Source: Planococcus circulans
GTDB taxonomy: Bacteria > Bacillota > Bacilli > Bacillales_A > Planococcaceae
DNA length: 64,000 nt
NCBI RefSeq assembly: GCF_020023385.1
Contig: NZ_JAIQCL010000004.1
Span: 124,001 to 188,000 of the forward strand
Reading direction: 5' to 3'
Part shown: positions 26,241-35,129 of the stretch, one piece after another
How positions within the stretch are numbered: the first letter of the stretch is position 1
How the letters are laid out: every line of letters begins with the position of its first letter
Notes under the pieces: generated by a model
Told to the model about the DNA's origin: nothing
The model's database searches: none
Seen by the model: the letters and a program-made list of their open reading frames with translations, nothing else
Made by a program: the position numbers and the translations under genes

Positions 26241-27626
26241 TTATTTTTTTCCTACCATGTTCTCTGGTTTAACCCATTCGTCAAACTGGTCAGCCGTCAA
26301 ATGACCGCTGTTTACAGCAGACTCTTTTAATGTCGTGCCGTCTTTATGCGCTTGTTTAGCAATTGCTGCCGCTTTCTCATATCCAATGTGGGGATTTAAT
26401 GCCGTCACCAGCATCAATGAATTGCTGACATGGTTTTGAATAACATCCAAGTTGGCTTCAATGCCCACAGCACAATGATCATTGAAGCTGATCAGGCTGT
26501 CAGTCAACAGACGGACAGACTGCAGGAAGTTGTAAGCGATAACCGGTTTAAAGACATTCAATTCAAAGTTCCCTTGGCTCGCCGAGAAGCCGATGGTTGC
26601 GTCGTTGCCCATTACTTGAGCCGCTACCATCGTCAACGCTTCACTTTGGGTCGGATTCACTTTTCCTGGCATGATGGAGCTTCCAGGCTCGTTTGCAGGA
26701 ATCGTAATTTCGCCGATGCCGCTGCGGGGACCGCTTGCCAACCAGCGTACATCGTTAGCAATTTTCATTGCATCTGCAGCTAAAGCTTTGACCGCCCCAT
26801 GTGTGTATACCATTTCGTCATGGCTTGTCAGTGCATGGAATTTGTTTTCTGCAGAAGTGAACGGTGTTCCAACTGCTTCACTGATGAACTCAGCAACTGA
26901 AGGGCCGAAAGTCGGGTCGGCGTTGATGCCTGTTCCAACTGCTGTACCGCCGATAGCCAATTCACGCATATGTTCAACGCTTTCACGGATCATGCGCTCG
27001 CTTTTTTCAAGCATATGCTTCCAGCCGCTGATTTCCTGGCCAAGTGTCAAAGGCGTCGCATCCTGTAAATGGGTACGTCCGATTTTGATGACCTCATCGA
27101 ATTGCTTCGCTTTTTCATCCAATGTCGCCTTCAGCTTTTGAACAGCCGGCACAAGCTTTTCAGTTACTGCTAGAACTCCAGCAACATGCATAGCTGTCGG
27201 ATAAGTATCATTTGAGCTTTGAGACATATTCACGTCATCATTTGGATGAAGTTTTTCCTCAGAATTCTGTTCGGCCAGGATTTCATTGCCGCGGCGCGCC
27301 AGAACTTCGTTCATGTTCATATTGGATTGCGTACCGCTCCCTGTCTGCCATACAACCAATGGGAAATGATCGTTCCACTTGCCTTCGATCACTTCATTTG
27401 CCGCAAGTTCAACGGCTTTCATCTTCGCTTCAGACAGTTTCCCCAGTTTATGGTTTGCTTTGGCTGTCGCTTTTTTCAACTCGGCAAAAGCCATGACGAC
27501 CTCATGCGGCATACGCTCTGTACCGATTTCAAAATTCTGTACGCTGCGCTGCGTTTGAGCGCCCCACATTTTATCCGCTTCAACTTGAATTTCACCGATG
27601 GTATCTCTTTCTGTACGATACTGCAT
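26241..27626 (-). CDS. fumC: Fumarate hydratase class II FumC
   Basis: A 461-residue enzyme of the fumarase/aspartase superfamily. The start at 27626 was chosen because TTGGAGTG is too close to an ATG nine bases upstream. Signature [15 protein letters not shown] (near 312, with the catalytic serine), [11 protein letters not shown] (near 135) and [10 protein letters not shown] (near 95) are all present. It hydrates fumarate to L-malate in the TCA cycle. It lies alone with no overlap to its neighbours. Confidence 0.95.
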   Translation of the reverse strand: MQYRTERDTIGEIQVEADKMWGAQTQRSVQNFEIGTERMPHEVVMAFAELKKATAKANHKLGKLSEAKMKAVELAANEVIEGKWNDHFPLVVWQTGSGTQSNMNMNEVLARRGNEILAEQNSEEKLHPNDDVNMSQSSNDTYPTAMHVAGVLAVTEKLVPAVQKLKATLDEKAKQFDEVIKIGRTHLQDATPLTLGQEISGWKHMLEKSERMIRESVEHMRELAIGGTAVGTGINADPTFGPSVAEFISEAVGTPFTSAENKFHALTSHDEMVYTHGAVKALAADAMKIANDVRWLASGPRSGIGEITIPANEPGSSIMPGKVNPTQSEALTMVAAQVMGNDATIGFSASQGNFELNVFKPVIAYNFLQSVRLLTDSLISFNDHCAVGIEANLDVIQNHVSNSLMLVTALNPHIGYEKAAAIAKQAHKDGTTLKESAVNSGHLTADQFDEWVKPENMVGKK

Positions 27627-27708
27627 TCCATTCACTCCAATTCTGATGTCTATGTATTCTTCTTTTCTATTATAACCACATCCAGACGCTAAAAAGCGAC
27701 CTTTGCGG

Positions 27709-29208
27709 TTAAAAATCGCTGGTTTTACTACTGAAAAATTCTTCTATGATGGCTTCATCAGAATGCGGGATATACTCCCCTTTGACAATTTGGGCACCGT
27801 TGATCGACCCACTGGACAATAGAACGAGATCGTCCGGTCCACTTTCCTGCAGTGCTGCGAGAACTGCTTCACGACGGGAATCAGCAGTCACTACCGTCTG
27901 CTTGTACGGCAAAGTAAACCCCTTGAGCACCGCATCAATCACTGTGCGGGGTTCATTGTCTCCAGGATGGTCAACGGTTACTACAAGAACATCCGCTTTC
28001 CCTTCAGCAGCTTTGGCCATCTTCGGCATTTTCGAGAAATCCCGTATGCCAATGCCAGCGATGAGCGCGATGAGTCGGTTATGCGATAGTTTTTTCACTT
28101 CCTCCAGAACTGCTGCCAATGCCACTGGCGTATGAGCATAATCCAGAATGATTTTCCGGTTTTCTGGGCCCTGAATCACCTGGAAACGCCCTTCGACTTG
28201 AGACATTTTCGGCACAACAGCGAGTATAGCTTCTATGCCGATGCCGGATAGCAATGCCGCACCGATAGCTGCAGTCAGATTAGCTGCATTATATTCACCA
28301 TAAAGCGGTACATGCACAAGCCACCGCTTCCCCAGATAATGCAAGTCGAATTTCAATCCGGTATCAGAAGATTCACAGGCTGTCCAGATCAAATCAGCAT
28401 CGGAATTCACCTGGCTGCTGTATGTCAGATGAGGACACTCGATGACTTCCAAAATTTGCTTTGCCATTCCTTCATCATCTATATTCACGACCACAGCATT
28501 AGACTGCTTGAACAATAATAATTTCGATTGAAGATAATGCTCGAAGATTTTATGGTACTCCAAATGTTCTTCCGAAATATTGGTGTGTATAGCTACATCA
28601 AAGCGAATGCCTTCTACGCGTTTTTGGTCCAATGCAATAGAAGAAACCTCCATAGCCACTGCACGATCATTTTCCATTACAAACTTTGAAAAAATCTTAT
28701 GGATGTCGGAAGAGATTGGAGTCGTTGGAGTGCTTTTATGGAATGGGATTTTGCCATTTGCCCCTAAAACCCCTGTTGTTCCAATAAACCCGCAGGAAAT
28801 GCCAAGTAGGTTGAACAGGTTATAGACATATGTGGCTGTGGTTGTTTTTCCATTAGTTCCGGTAACGCCGATTTTAAGTAAGCTTTGTTGAGGTGAACCA
28901 TAAAAGAAATCAGACATGCGGGCAAGTGCCGTCCGGACATTTGTGACCACTGCAAAGGAGAGTTTCGGATACTTCTTCGCATATTCAGCCAGCAGACGTA
29001 CGTCGGAGCCGACAATTGTTGTCGCTCCCTTTGCGATGGCTTCACCGATATATAAATGTCCATCGGTATTTTCACCCGGCACACAAAAGAAAGCACAGTC
29101 TTGAGTAATCTGCGTAGAATTGTACTCGATTGAACTGACCTTCGGCTTTTCTGGTCCAAATAGCGTAGTGATGGGGAAAGAAGGAATGCTGGTGAGTTGT
29201 ATCTCCAT
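27709..29208 (-). CDS. MurE-like Mur ligase (UDP-MurNAc-dipeptide ligase family), divergent
   Basis: A 499-residue Mur ligase. P-loop [11 protein letters not shown] is at 114-124, [12 protein letters not shown] at 187-198, the conserved lysine that is carbamylated in the family is likely K229 (YLQSKLLLF), and [10 protein letters not shown] is at 306-315. The residues that select the third amino acid read DHPG (413-416): neither DNPR of diaminopimelate enzymes nor the DNPA of the S. aureus lysine enzyme. The usual GKGHE motif is replaced by SSGSING (465-471). It stands alone, outside any division/cell-wall cluster. It may be the organism's L-Lys-adding MurE or a paralogue with another role. 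Confidence 0.75.
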   Translation of the reverse strand: MEIQLTSIPSFPITTLFGPEKPKVSSIEYNSTQITQDCAFFCVPGENTDGHLYIGEAIAKGATTIVGSDVRLLAEYAKKYPKLSFAVVTNVRTALARMSDFFYGSPQQSLLKIGVTGTNGKTTTATYVYNLFNLLGISCGFIGTTGVLGANGKIPFHKSTPTTPISSDIHKIFSKFVMENDRAVAMEVSSIALDQKRVEGIRFDVAIHTNISEEHLEYHKIFEHYLQSKLLLFKQSNAVVVNIDDEGMAKQILEVIECPHLTYSSQVNSDADLIWTACESSDTGLKFDLHYLGKRWLVHVPLYGEYNAANLTAAIGAALLSGIGIEAILAVVPKMSQVEGRFQVIQGPENRKIILDYAHTPVALAAVLEEVKKLSHNRLIALIAGIGIRDFSKMPKMAKAAEGKADVLVVTVDHPGDNEPRTVIDAVLKGFTLPYKQTVVTADSRREAVLAALQESGPDDLVLLSSGSINGAQIVKGEYIPHSDEAIIEEFFSSKTSDF

Positions 29209-29360
29209 TTAAAGGCTCCTTAGGAAAGAAATTATATCAAATACCTATAGTTTCACAGGAAGATGTATCATTATTCTATCATTTTCGTTTATCAGCGCAA
29301 ACCATTCCGGACTAATTTTTCTGAAATGAGGTTATTTTCTGTACTTTTTTAAGACATAAA

Positions 29361-29395
29361 AAAACCTTTGCTCAAAACAGCATTGAGCAGAGGGC
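29361..29395 (-). terminator. Terminator of the NfeD-like operon
   Basis: CCTTTGCTCAA / TTGAGCAGAGG stem (one wobble) with a T7 run on the minus strand. Confidence 0.75.
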
Positions 29396-29406
29396 TTTTC
29401 AGTTTC

Positions 29407-29529
29407 TTATACTTCCAGTTCTTTAGGAGGCCGTTCTTTCTCAACCGGCTCGTATCGTGATTGTTCAATAGTTTGAGCGTACTCCGATTTCCGTGTAAAG
29501 TTCTCCAACGTATCATCCGACTTTGCCAT
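29407..29529 (-). CDS. Hypothetical 40-residue acidic protein
   Basis: A short reading frame starting with ATG three bases after the stop codon of the NfeD-like gene and ending just before a terminator. The product is hydrophilic (MAKSDDTLENFTRKSEYAQT at the start, KERPPKELEV at the end). The ribosome-binding site is weak, so translation would rely on coupling to the gene upstream. No family is recognised. Confidence 0.4.
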   Translation of the reverse strand: MAKSDDTLENFTRKSEYAQTIEQSRYEPVEKERPPKELEV

Positions 29530-29532
29530 CCT

Positions 29533-30093
29533 CTATTGTATTTCTCTGGCCGGTTTTATTTTTTCTATAAACCCCAATGGTTTATAAGCCTGCACATATA
29601 AGGTGCCGTCATTCACCTCGACGATCAAAACTTTTTCGTCTTGGTCGATGGCTTCATTGTCATAGCCAGTGGCACGCTTTGAAGTCATACCTGTATATGT
29701 CTCCAGAACTACTTCTCCATAACCGTCGACAGGAATCGGAATGACGACATTCGCGACTTGCCCAGGGAGAGGCTCTTCCGCATAGGCAATTGATGATCCA
29801 GCAGCAGACAAGGGCAGTAAGATGCAGAAGTAAAGCAACAGATCCAATACAGCTGAACCCATTACCGCAATCCCTAATACTGACCATTCGTTAAAGCTTG
29901 TCGCACTCTCCAATAACAAGCCAATTGCGGCACCAAATGTAATGAATGCCAAAATCACCGTCGGATTTAGTACAGGCAAAGCCTCTCCAAAATCCGTGAC
30001 GTCTCCGAAAAAGACATATAACACGGTCACTGCCCCTGCTGCAAGAAGAATATACATATAGAGCTCTTCAATCGGCAAGCCAAAAACCATCAT
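29533..30093 (-). CDS. NfeD-like membrane protein
   Basis: A 186-residue protein. The start at 30093 follows GGGAGG; a frame five residues longer overlaps that site. Four hydrophobic segments (residues about 8-30, 42-58, 68-90 and an Ala-rich fourth) precede a soluble C-terminal beta domain (residues about 110-180, ending VEVNDGTLYVQAYKP) like the OB-fold of NfeD proteins. NfeD proteins usually accompany flotillin-like SPFH proteins, none of which is encoded here. Assignment by architecture only. Confidence 0.6.
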   Translation of the reverse strand: MMVFGLPIEELYMYILLAAGAVTVLYVFFGDVTDFGEALPVLNPTVILAFITFGAAIGLLLESATSFNEWSVLGIAVMGSAVLDLLLYFCILLPLSAAGSSIAYAEEPLPGQVANVVIPIPVDGYGEVVLETYTGMTSKRATGYDNEAIDQDEKVLIVEVNDGTLYVQAYKPLGFIEKIKPAREIQ

Positions 30094-30185
30094 TCCAAAA
30101 CCTCCCATTCCAGTAAGTATCTTTCCATCTTCTTAGTAATACGAATACGATAGCCGGAAGTTTCCGAATCCTTTGAAATAAAGAA

Positions 30186-30214
30186 AAAACCCGTTCTTTT
30201 ACAGAACGGGTTTT
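30186..30214 (-). terminator. Terminator of the GNAT gene at 30199
   Basis: AAAACCCGTTCT / AGAACGGGTTTT with a five-base loop. One arm overlaps the last codons of the gene. Confidence 0.8.
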
Positions 30215-30912
30215 GCAAATTGGAGTTCGTGAAAACCATGCACCAGCTGAAAACCAATGCCCACATACCCTTCATTGAGCAACTGCTGTTGCTTTTCCAA
30301 GTCATCCAACTTCACTGTAACGTGTCCATTATAATGAACAGTCTGATTTTCCAGGTCCTTCACCAGGATATAGCGCTTTAATCCTTCATACTTTTCCTTT
30401 AGAGCCGCGATATACATCGCTTGAGTAAATTTATCTTTTAAACTGGGGATATTCAGCGGAGCTACGGTGCAGCAAACGTAGCGAAATTCCTCGTCAAGAT
30501 TGGGAAGTTCTTTCATAATGACTTCAGCTAATTTCTGCTGAAGGCGATTTCCACGGTATTCGGGAAGAACCACTGAAATTTCCTGATAAATGACTTTTCG
30601 CAAGTCTTCAGGCGGCAGGCCGATATCCCAACCCAAATGCTCTTCATCGATTTCTGGAATCAGCAATGCCCTGAACCCGATCAACTCATCTCCGACAAAA
30701 GCACCAACCAGCAAACCACGTTCATTTAGGATAAACAGGAATTCCTCTGTAGTTAAAGCTTGAAGCGAAGCCTTTTCAGGAAGTGATTCGATTACTTTTG
30801 CTTGAACTTGTTCTATTACGGGCAAATCCTCCAAATACAGCCGCTTCATAGAAAAAGGCAACTTTTTATGAAGCACTTGATTGGTTATCGTGCCTTCATG
30901 CAGTAACTTCAT
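30199..30912 (-). CDS. GNAT family acetyltransferase
   Basis: A 237-residue protein with GGAGGAGAATGGCTG before its ATG. A GNAT core occupies residues about 25-160: ERGLLVGAFVGDELIGFRAL forms strands 2-4 and the acetyl-CoA loop is LPEYRGNRLQQKLAE (near 118). The C-terminal 70 residues are an added beta region (TVHYNGHVTVKLDDLE). The substrate is unknown. It is monocistronic. Confidence 0.7.
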   Translation of the reverse strand: MKLLHEGTITNQVLHKKLPFSMKRLYLEDLPVIEQVQAKVIESLPEKASLQALTTEEFLFILNERGLLVGAFVGDELIGFRALLIPEIDEEHLGWDIGLPPEDLRKVIYQEISVVLPEYRGNRLQQKLAEVIMKELPNLDEEFRYVCCTVAPLNIPSLKDKFTQAMYIAALKEKYEGLKRYILVKDLENQTVHYNGHVTVKLDDLEKQQQLLNEGYVGIGFQLVHGFHELQFAKPVL

Positions 30913-31021
30913 CAGCCATTCTCCTCCGTATATTTATGTAGCTATAGGATACCACTTCCGTCTTTGAACGTCTGCACGTTTTTTCAATTACCTCATAAAT
31001 TGAAACGATCTTCTTAACGGT

Positions 31022-31546
31022 CTAAAAAAGACTGTTTAAAAATTCGTCAATTTCTTTTTGAGTACGCAAAAAAACAACTGTATGTTGAGGACTTTCTTCT
31101 ATAAAGTGTTCCATCCGTTTTCTCATCTTCACTTTACGTGCCCGATACGTTGAAGTGATGAACGTCAGAAATCCTTTATCCAACTTTTCCAGACAGCCAA
31201 TCGCCATATCTGAACGAGTTTTTCCGTGATTTACGATTCGGCGTTTAACGACACGGTACAGGCAGACGATTAAAGGGCGTTCCAGGTAGATGATGGTATC
31301 CGCCTCTTGTCTTCGGATTTCATAGGTGGCTGTGTAGTTGCCTTCAATGATCCAACGGTCCTTTTCAACGAGCCGCCGCTGTTTTTCGCTAAATTCTTCA
31401 TGAGTGCTTTCCACCCATCCCGGCTTCCAGAAATAAGTATCCAAATGATGGACCGGAATAGCCGTCTTTTCTGACAGCTTTTTTGCAAAGCTTGATTTAC
31501 CAACACCTGAGGACACCCCGAGCACCATTATCTTCTCCAAAACCAT
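31022..31546 (-). CDS. P-loop kinase of the adenylate-kinase-like / FlaR (topology modulation) family
   Basis: A 174-residue soluble NTPase. The start at 31546 has AGGGGGAGG upstream; the longer frame begins with an unlikely hydrophobic stretch. Walker A is GVSSGVGKSS (residues 9-18), followed by HHLDTYFWKPGW and WIIEGNYTATYEIR, which are typical of the FlaR/AAA-like small kinases. The substrate is unknown, though nucleotides or small metabolites are phosphorylated by relatives. It is monocistronic. Confidence 0.75.
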   Translation of the reverse strand: MVLEKIMVLGVSSGVGKSSFAKKLSEKTAIPVHHLDTYFWKPGWVESTHEEFSEKQRRLVEKDRWIIEGNYTATYEIRRQEADTIIYLERPLIVCLYRVVKRRIVNHGKTRSDMAIGCLEKLDKGFLTFITSTYRARKVKMRKRMEHFIEESPQHTVVFLRTQKEIDEFLNSLF

Positions 31547-31630
31547 TGCCTCCCCCTCTATTTCCTTCAGTTTTTTTATTATAATCCAACAGGAGATCAA
31601 GCAGTAGCAAAAAGAAAATTCGATTATCAC

Positions 31631-31659
31631 TTGCAATATCTGTATACCCGTGTTATTCT
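31631..31659 (+). promoter_or_regulatory. Promoter of the cold-shock protein gene
   Basis: TTGCAA (31631-31636) and TATTCT (31654-31659) with a 17-bp spacer. The predicted leader RNA is about 110 nucleotides long before the start codon, as is common for cold-shock genes. Confidence 0.65.
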
Positions 31660-31744
31660 AAGGAAGAATTATTTTTGTTCGGATAACTTTTTACAAAGTG
31701 TCAGATGTTCATCTGCAAGATTTGAGCAAGGATAGTAATACAAT

Positions 31745-31767
31745 GTATGCTTACGCATACGAGGAGG
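31745..31767 (+). promoter_or_regulatory. Hairpin touching the cold-shock gene ribosome-binding site
   Basis: GTATGC-TTAC-GCATAC (31745-31760) is a perfect 6-bp stem that ends exactly where the ribosome-binding site GAGGAGG (31761-31767) begins. It could tune translation with temperature. Confidence 0.5.
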
Positions 31768-31775
31768 AAACACAC

Positions 31776-31976
31776 ATGGAACAAGGTAAAGTAAAATGGT
31801 TTAACTCAGAAAAAGGATTTGGCTTCATCGAACGCGAAGGCGGCGACGATGTATTCGTACATTTCTCTGCAATCCAAAGCGAAGGCTTTAAATCACTTGA
31901 CGAAGGTCAAGAAGTAACGTTTGATATCGAGCAAGGCCAACGCGGTCTTCAAGCTACTAACGTTCAAAAAGCTTAA
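31776..31976 (+). CDS. Cold-shock protein (CspA/CspB family)
   Basis: A 66-residue OB-fold protein. The RNA-binding motifs KGFGFI (RNP1, residues 13-18) and VFVHF (RNP2) are intact, and the start [10 protein letters not shown] is characteristic. It binds single-stranded RNA and DNA and acts as an RNA chaperone on cooling. The ATG at 31776 follows GAGGAGG. A longer in-frame reading upstream is the leader RNA, not protein. A UUCG-capped terminator follows. Confidence 0.95.
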   Translation: MEQGKVKWFNSEKGFGFIEREGGDDVFVHFSAIQSEGFKSLDEGQEVTFDIEQGQRGLQATNVQKA

Positions 31977-31994
31977 TCTAAAGCTAACTTATCA

Positions 31995-32026
31995 ATGAGC
32001 TCTTCTTCGGAAGAGCTCATTTTTTG
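31995..32026 (+). terminator. Terminator of the cold-shock gene
   Basis: An 11-bp stem (ATGAGCTCTTC / GAAGAGCTCAT) capped by a TTCG tetraloop and followed by T6. Confidence 0.9.
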
Positions 32027-32037
32027 TGCATTTTTAT

Positions 32038-32077
32038 AAAGCCGCAGCCTGGAAAATCTTCCAGGCTGCGGCTTTTA
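32038..32077. terminator. Second hairpin after the cold-shock gene
   Basis: AAGCCGCAGCCTGG / CCAGGCTGCGGCTT, a perfect 14-bp stem with an 8-base loop and flanking A and T runs. Confidence 0.7.
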
Positions 32078-32123
32078 CGATATTATGGACTGCTCATTTT
32101 TTAAAGAACAGTTTCTTGCCACC

Positions 32124-32166
32124 AAAAAAAGACGGTAGTTGCCCCCAACAGCAACTACCGTCTTTT
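32124..32166. terminator. Terminator after the 32-residue membrane peptide gene
   Basis: AAAAGACGGTAGTTGC / GCAACTACCGTCTTTT, a perfect 16-bp stem with an 8-base loop. It probably stops transcription coming from the right. Confidence 0.75.
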
Positions 32167-32174
32167 CCTCTGCG

Positions 32175-32273
32175 TTAATTCAACCAAAAATATAGCTGAA
32201 AGACTGCGAAAATAACTATACATAGACCAAGCGTGCCGAAGACGATCCCCAGCGCCAATTTCTTTCCGGTCAT
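32175..32273 (-). CDS. 32-residue single-span membrane peptide
   Basis: An ATG at 32273 preceded by AGAAGGAGTG opens a 32-codon frame: MTGKKLALGIVFGTLG then a hydrophobic helix ending FWLN. The positive N-terminus followed by about 24 hydrophobic residues predicts one membrane helix. It lies 21 bp after the serine-hydrolase fusion gene and before a strong terminator, so it is probably the last gene of that operon. No family is recognised. Confidence 0.6.
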   Translation of the reverse strand: MTGKKLALGIVFGTLGLCIVIFAVFQLYFWLN

Positions 32274-32284
32274 ACTTTCACTCC

Positions 32285-32316
32285 TTCTCAATTCTCAATT
32301 CTCAATTCTCAATTCT
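32285..32316. repeat. Heptanucleotide tandem repeat (TTCTCAA, 4.6 copies)
   Basis: Four exact copies of TTCTCAA (32285-32312) plus a partial fifth. The run spans the last codons and stop of the VOC-hydrolase fusion gene and reaches into the ribosome-binding site of the 32-residue gene. Confidence 0.9.
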
Positions 32317-33941
32317 TCTATAATCCCTGTGATCTCATGAGCGCCTGTGCCTTTATTTGATAGGACCGTCAGCACACTGCCATCCGCAGGGTAAAATGCC
32401 GAATGGAAACTGACACCAGGATCATAGCCCATCACATGATACTTCAAAATATCATCTTTCCCTTGTTGTATCCATATACCATAACCATACGCACCGTCTT
32501 CTCCAGAGGCGTGGATTTGCAGCATTTTATCAACTATTTCTTTCGCCAGCAAAGTGCCGTCCATCAGACTGCGCCAGAAATTCGCCATATCATTCGCTGT
32601 GACATAAGCACCTCCATCAGCACCACCACGGATTGGAATGGCGTACTGATTTGTCCGCCACGTTCCCTCTTCTTCAATATAGCCAAATGCTGTTTGGCTT
32701 GGCAACCGATCCAAGCGGAAATACCCCGAGTTCTGCATTTTGGCGGGAGCAAAAATCCGCTCCTCCACCACCTCTGCAAACTCTTTTCCCGTAACTCGCT
32801 CAACGATCAGTCCGAGTGCGATAAAGCCGGCGTTATTGTAGTGGAACCTTTCGCCTGGCTCGAACATCGGCGGCTGATCTTTAAACAAAGGAATAAAATC
32901 TGAAGCGGCTTGCATCAAATACATCGGGTGCTGTCTCCATAAGTCCTCGAAATCGTCCATGACCTGCTCATCAAAATAATCCGGAATGCCGGACGTGTGT
33001 GTCAATAATTGATGGACAGTGACTTCGAAATTCGGAAAAGCTTGTGGCAACAGCTCTGATAGCTTATCGTCGAAAGCCAGCTCCCCTCTCTCCACCAATT
33101 GGCAAACTGCAACAGCGGTGAACAGTTTGCTGCCAGACGCAATGCCGAATCTGGTATCAACCGCATTCGGCCTTTCATCGGCACGATTGGCAAAACCTCT
33201 CGCTGCTGTCCAGGTTTCCTTTTTCTGCAGATAGGCAACACCCGAAAAATCGATTTCCTCCATCCTGTCCATAATCGGATTGGCAGGCTTCTCCTGCTGG
33301 AATCGCCCTTCTTCTGTAATAGTGATCTGGCGGCCATCAGTCAATTCGATTGCTAAGGGATGGGTCTCGCTTTTTTGCTTCGAAAAATACCACGTACGTT
33401 TCGGCGCCACTAAAATGATATAAGCATGTCCGCTTCCCAGGAAATTCAACGACTTCGCATCGATGCCTTTGTTGCCGCGCACTGGAATGTCCATCTCTTC
33501 AATCCGTTCCCCGACTTCTTCGACATACGGGGTAGTGATACTTACTTCACTGATGTTGAGCAGTGAATCGACGGTGAAATTCCCCATCCGGTCAACACTG
33601 CGCCTCGCGATGAATTCAATAACATTGCCGGCCGGATCCTGAAAGTAAAACGCATCCGCATCAAAATTGGCGTAGAACACTTCATCCATGCCTTCTTGCC
33701 GATTCAAGGTCACCCGTTCACTGGCCCACCATTTGGCCAGCGTGAACTGGTTGCCTGGAATGTTCAGAGCATAATGATAGACAGCTGCCCTTTCCGATTC
33801 CCGGAAGACCAATTGAGATTCACCGATTGACAATGTAAAACTGGCCTCATCTTCTTCCACGATACGGAAGCCCAGTTGGTATTCATAAAATCCCTTCATA
33901 TCCTCTAACTGGTTTGTGTATAAGATCACCTTTTTGAACAT
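32295..33941 (-). CDS. Fusion of a glyoxalase/VOC module and a class C beta-lactamase-like serine hydrolase
   Basis: A 548-residue protein; the start at 33941 follows AAGGAGTGAGGAC. Residues 1-185 form two VOC halves (MFKKVILYTNQLEDMKGFYE; FQDPAGNVIEFIARR). Residues about 222-548 are a beta-lactamase-fold (PBP4*/EstB-like) domain with S269-x-x-K272, Y368-x-N370 and a HxG-type third motif (HVMGYDPG, 502-509). There is no frame break at the join. VOC proteins bind metals or drugs and the serine domain hydrolyses esters or amides; the combined substrate is unknown. No signal peptide is seen, so the protein is probably cytoplasmic. Confidence 0.82.
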   Translation of the reverse strand: MFKKVILYTNQLEDMKGFYEYQLGFRIVEEDEASFTLSIGESQLVFRESERAAVYHYALNIPGNQFTLAKWWASERVTLNRQEGMDEVFYANFDADAFYFQDPAGNVIEFIARRSVDRMGNFTVDSLLNISEVSITTPYVEEVGERIEEMDIPVRGNKGIDAKSLNFLGSGHAYIILVAPKRTWYFSKQKSETHPLAIELTDGRQITITEEGRFQQEKPANPIMDRMEEIDFSGVAYLQKKETWTAARGFANRADERPNAVDTRFGIASGSKLFTAVAVCQLVERGELAFDDKLSELLPQAFPNFEVTVHQLLTHTSGIPDYFDEQVMDDFEDLWRQHPMYLMQAASDFIPLFKDQPPMFEPGERFHYNNAGFIALGLIVERVTGKEFAEVVEERIFAPAKMQNSGYFRLDRLPSQTAFGYIEEEGTWRTNQYAIPIRGGADGGAYVTANDMANFWRSLMDGTLLAKEIVDKMLQIHASGEDGAYGYGIWIQQGKDDILKYHVMGYDPGVSFHSAFYPADGSVLTVLSNKGTGAHEITGIIEELRIEN

Positions 33942-34051
33942 GTCCTCACTCCTTGCCTTTAGCATACCGAAAAATCCAATTTTTTTCCTCTTTTAACCAC
34001 AAAAAAAGAAGCCAAAGGCTCCTCATTTTTTTGGCTCTATAAACAAAGTCA

Positions 34052-34510
34052 TTATCCGTTGACCATATACCGCAGTCTGATCATGTCGCGGCATTCGATA
34101 CCATTCTCAAAAATCGGTTCTGGATAATTTCTTCTGAAAAAGTCTGGATCGATCGCTTGCAAACGGAAGCCGCATTTCTGGTAAAGAGTTAGCTGTCCAA
34201 GGCTAGAATTGCCGGTACCGATTTCCACAAACCGGAAACCTCGTTGCGCTGCTTGCGCCAGAGCATGCTCTAAAAGCTGACGGCCATAGCCCCGGTCTCG
34301 AAAGCTTTCGGAAACCGCCAAATTCTTAATTTCTACAACTGTTTCAGATAAGGCGAGCAGGACATACACACCAATTAACACACCGTCCTGCTTCCCGATC
34401 ATACACCAGCCCGAGTCACAATAAGCCCGGACCAATATTTCCGAAGGATCCGCTTCCAGAAGTAAATCCATCGGCAAGGATTCATCCGCACTCAGCAAAT
34501 GGAACTCCAT
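34052..34510 (-). CDS. GNAT family acetyltransferase
   Basis: A 152-residue single-domain GNAT. VEIKNLAVSESFRDRGYGRQ (near 60-80) is the acetyl-CoA-binding strand-loop, and LGQLTLYQKCGFR is the C-terminal motif. Residues about 128-150 (NYPEPIFENGIECRDMI) resemble the aminoglycoside-6'-type group, but the substrate is unknown. Its ATG overlaps the stop codon of the upstream gene (TAATG), so the two are coupled. Confidence 0.75.
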   Translation of the reverse strand: MEFHLLSADESLPMDLLLEADPSEILVRAYCDSGWCMIGKQDGVLIGVYVLLALSETVVEIKNLAVSESFRDRGYGRQLLEHALAQAAQRGFRFVEIGTGNSSLGQLTLYQKCGFRLQAIDPDFFRRNYPEPIFENGIECRDMIRLRYMVNG

Positions 34511-34968
34511 TACTTCATTTCTTTAAAACCTTGATCGATCAGATAGTCTTCAGCATTGTCGAAAGTGCCGAAGCTTTCCTCCAGGTTTTTGCCTGTATAG
34601 ATATTCCAGAATGGCTCTTCATAGACCAGGTCCAATTTCACATTTTCCCGGTTTATCCACGTCTTGTCGTATGGCGGTTCCGGCTCTAAAGACAGGTAAT
34701 CGAGGGAGTCTGCCAAAACGCTGCGCAATTCCTTTTCGGAAAAGTCACGGATATTGACGAAGCCTTTCTTATCCACTTCATAATGCGGCAAGTTTCCTAC
34801 ATAGACAAAACCATTGCCAGTCGGATGTAAATGATAGACCACAATTTTCTTGTCGTACAGGCTCTCTTCATAATGAAAATTCACGCGTTTCATCGATACA
34901 TCTTTTCTCGTCAATTCCGGGAAAGACTCAATGATTTCCAACTTTTGTTCAAATGTTAACAATCTCAT
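34510..34968 (-). CDS. Hypothetical protein, 152 residues
   Basis: A soluble alpha/beta protein starting at an ATG (34968) after AAATGAGGT. It begins with a helix (TFEQKLEIIESFPELTRKD) and then alternates short strands (KIVVYHLHPTGNGFVYVGN). No family is recognised. It is coupled by a 1-bp stop/start overlap to the GNAT gene downstream, so the pair may act together; the nature of the link is unknown. Confidence 0.6.
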   Translation of the reverse strand: MRLLTFEQKLEIIESFPELTRKDVSMKRVNFHYEESLYDKKIVVYHLHPTGNGFVYVGNLPHYEVDKKGFVNIRDFSEKELRSVLADSLDYLSLEPEPPYDKTWINRENVKLDLVYEEPFWNIYTGKNLEESFGTFDNAEDYLIDQGFKEMK

Positions 34969-35129
34969 TACCTCATTTCTTAGTTTCATTTATTTCATTA
35001 AAAACATTAGTAAGATCCAAGACAATAGATCTGGAGCTTTATATTAAGCCCACAGATATATGGTTACACCCGTTTCGCATTTTCAATTACCATTTAGTAT
35101 ACCACGCCAAGACCAATCCCACATCCATA

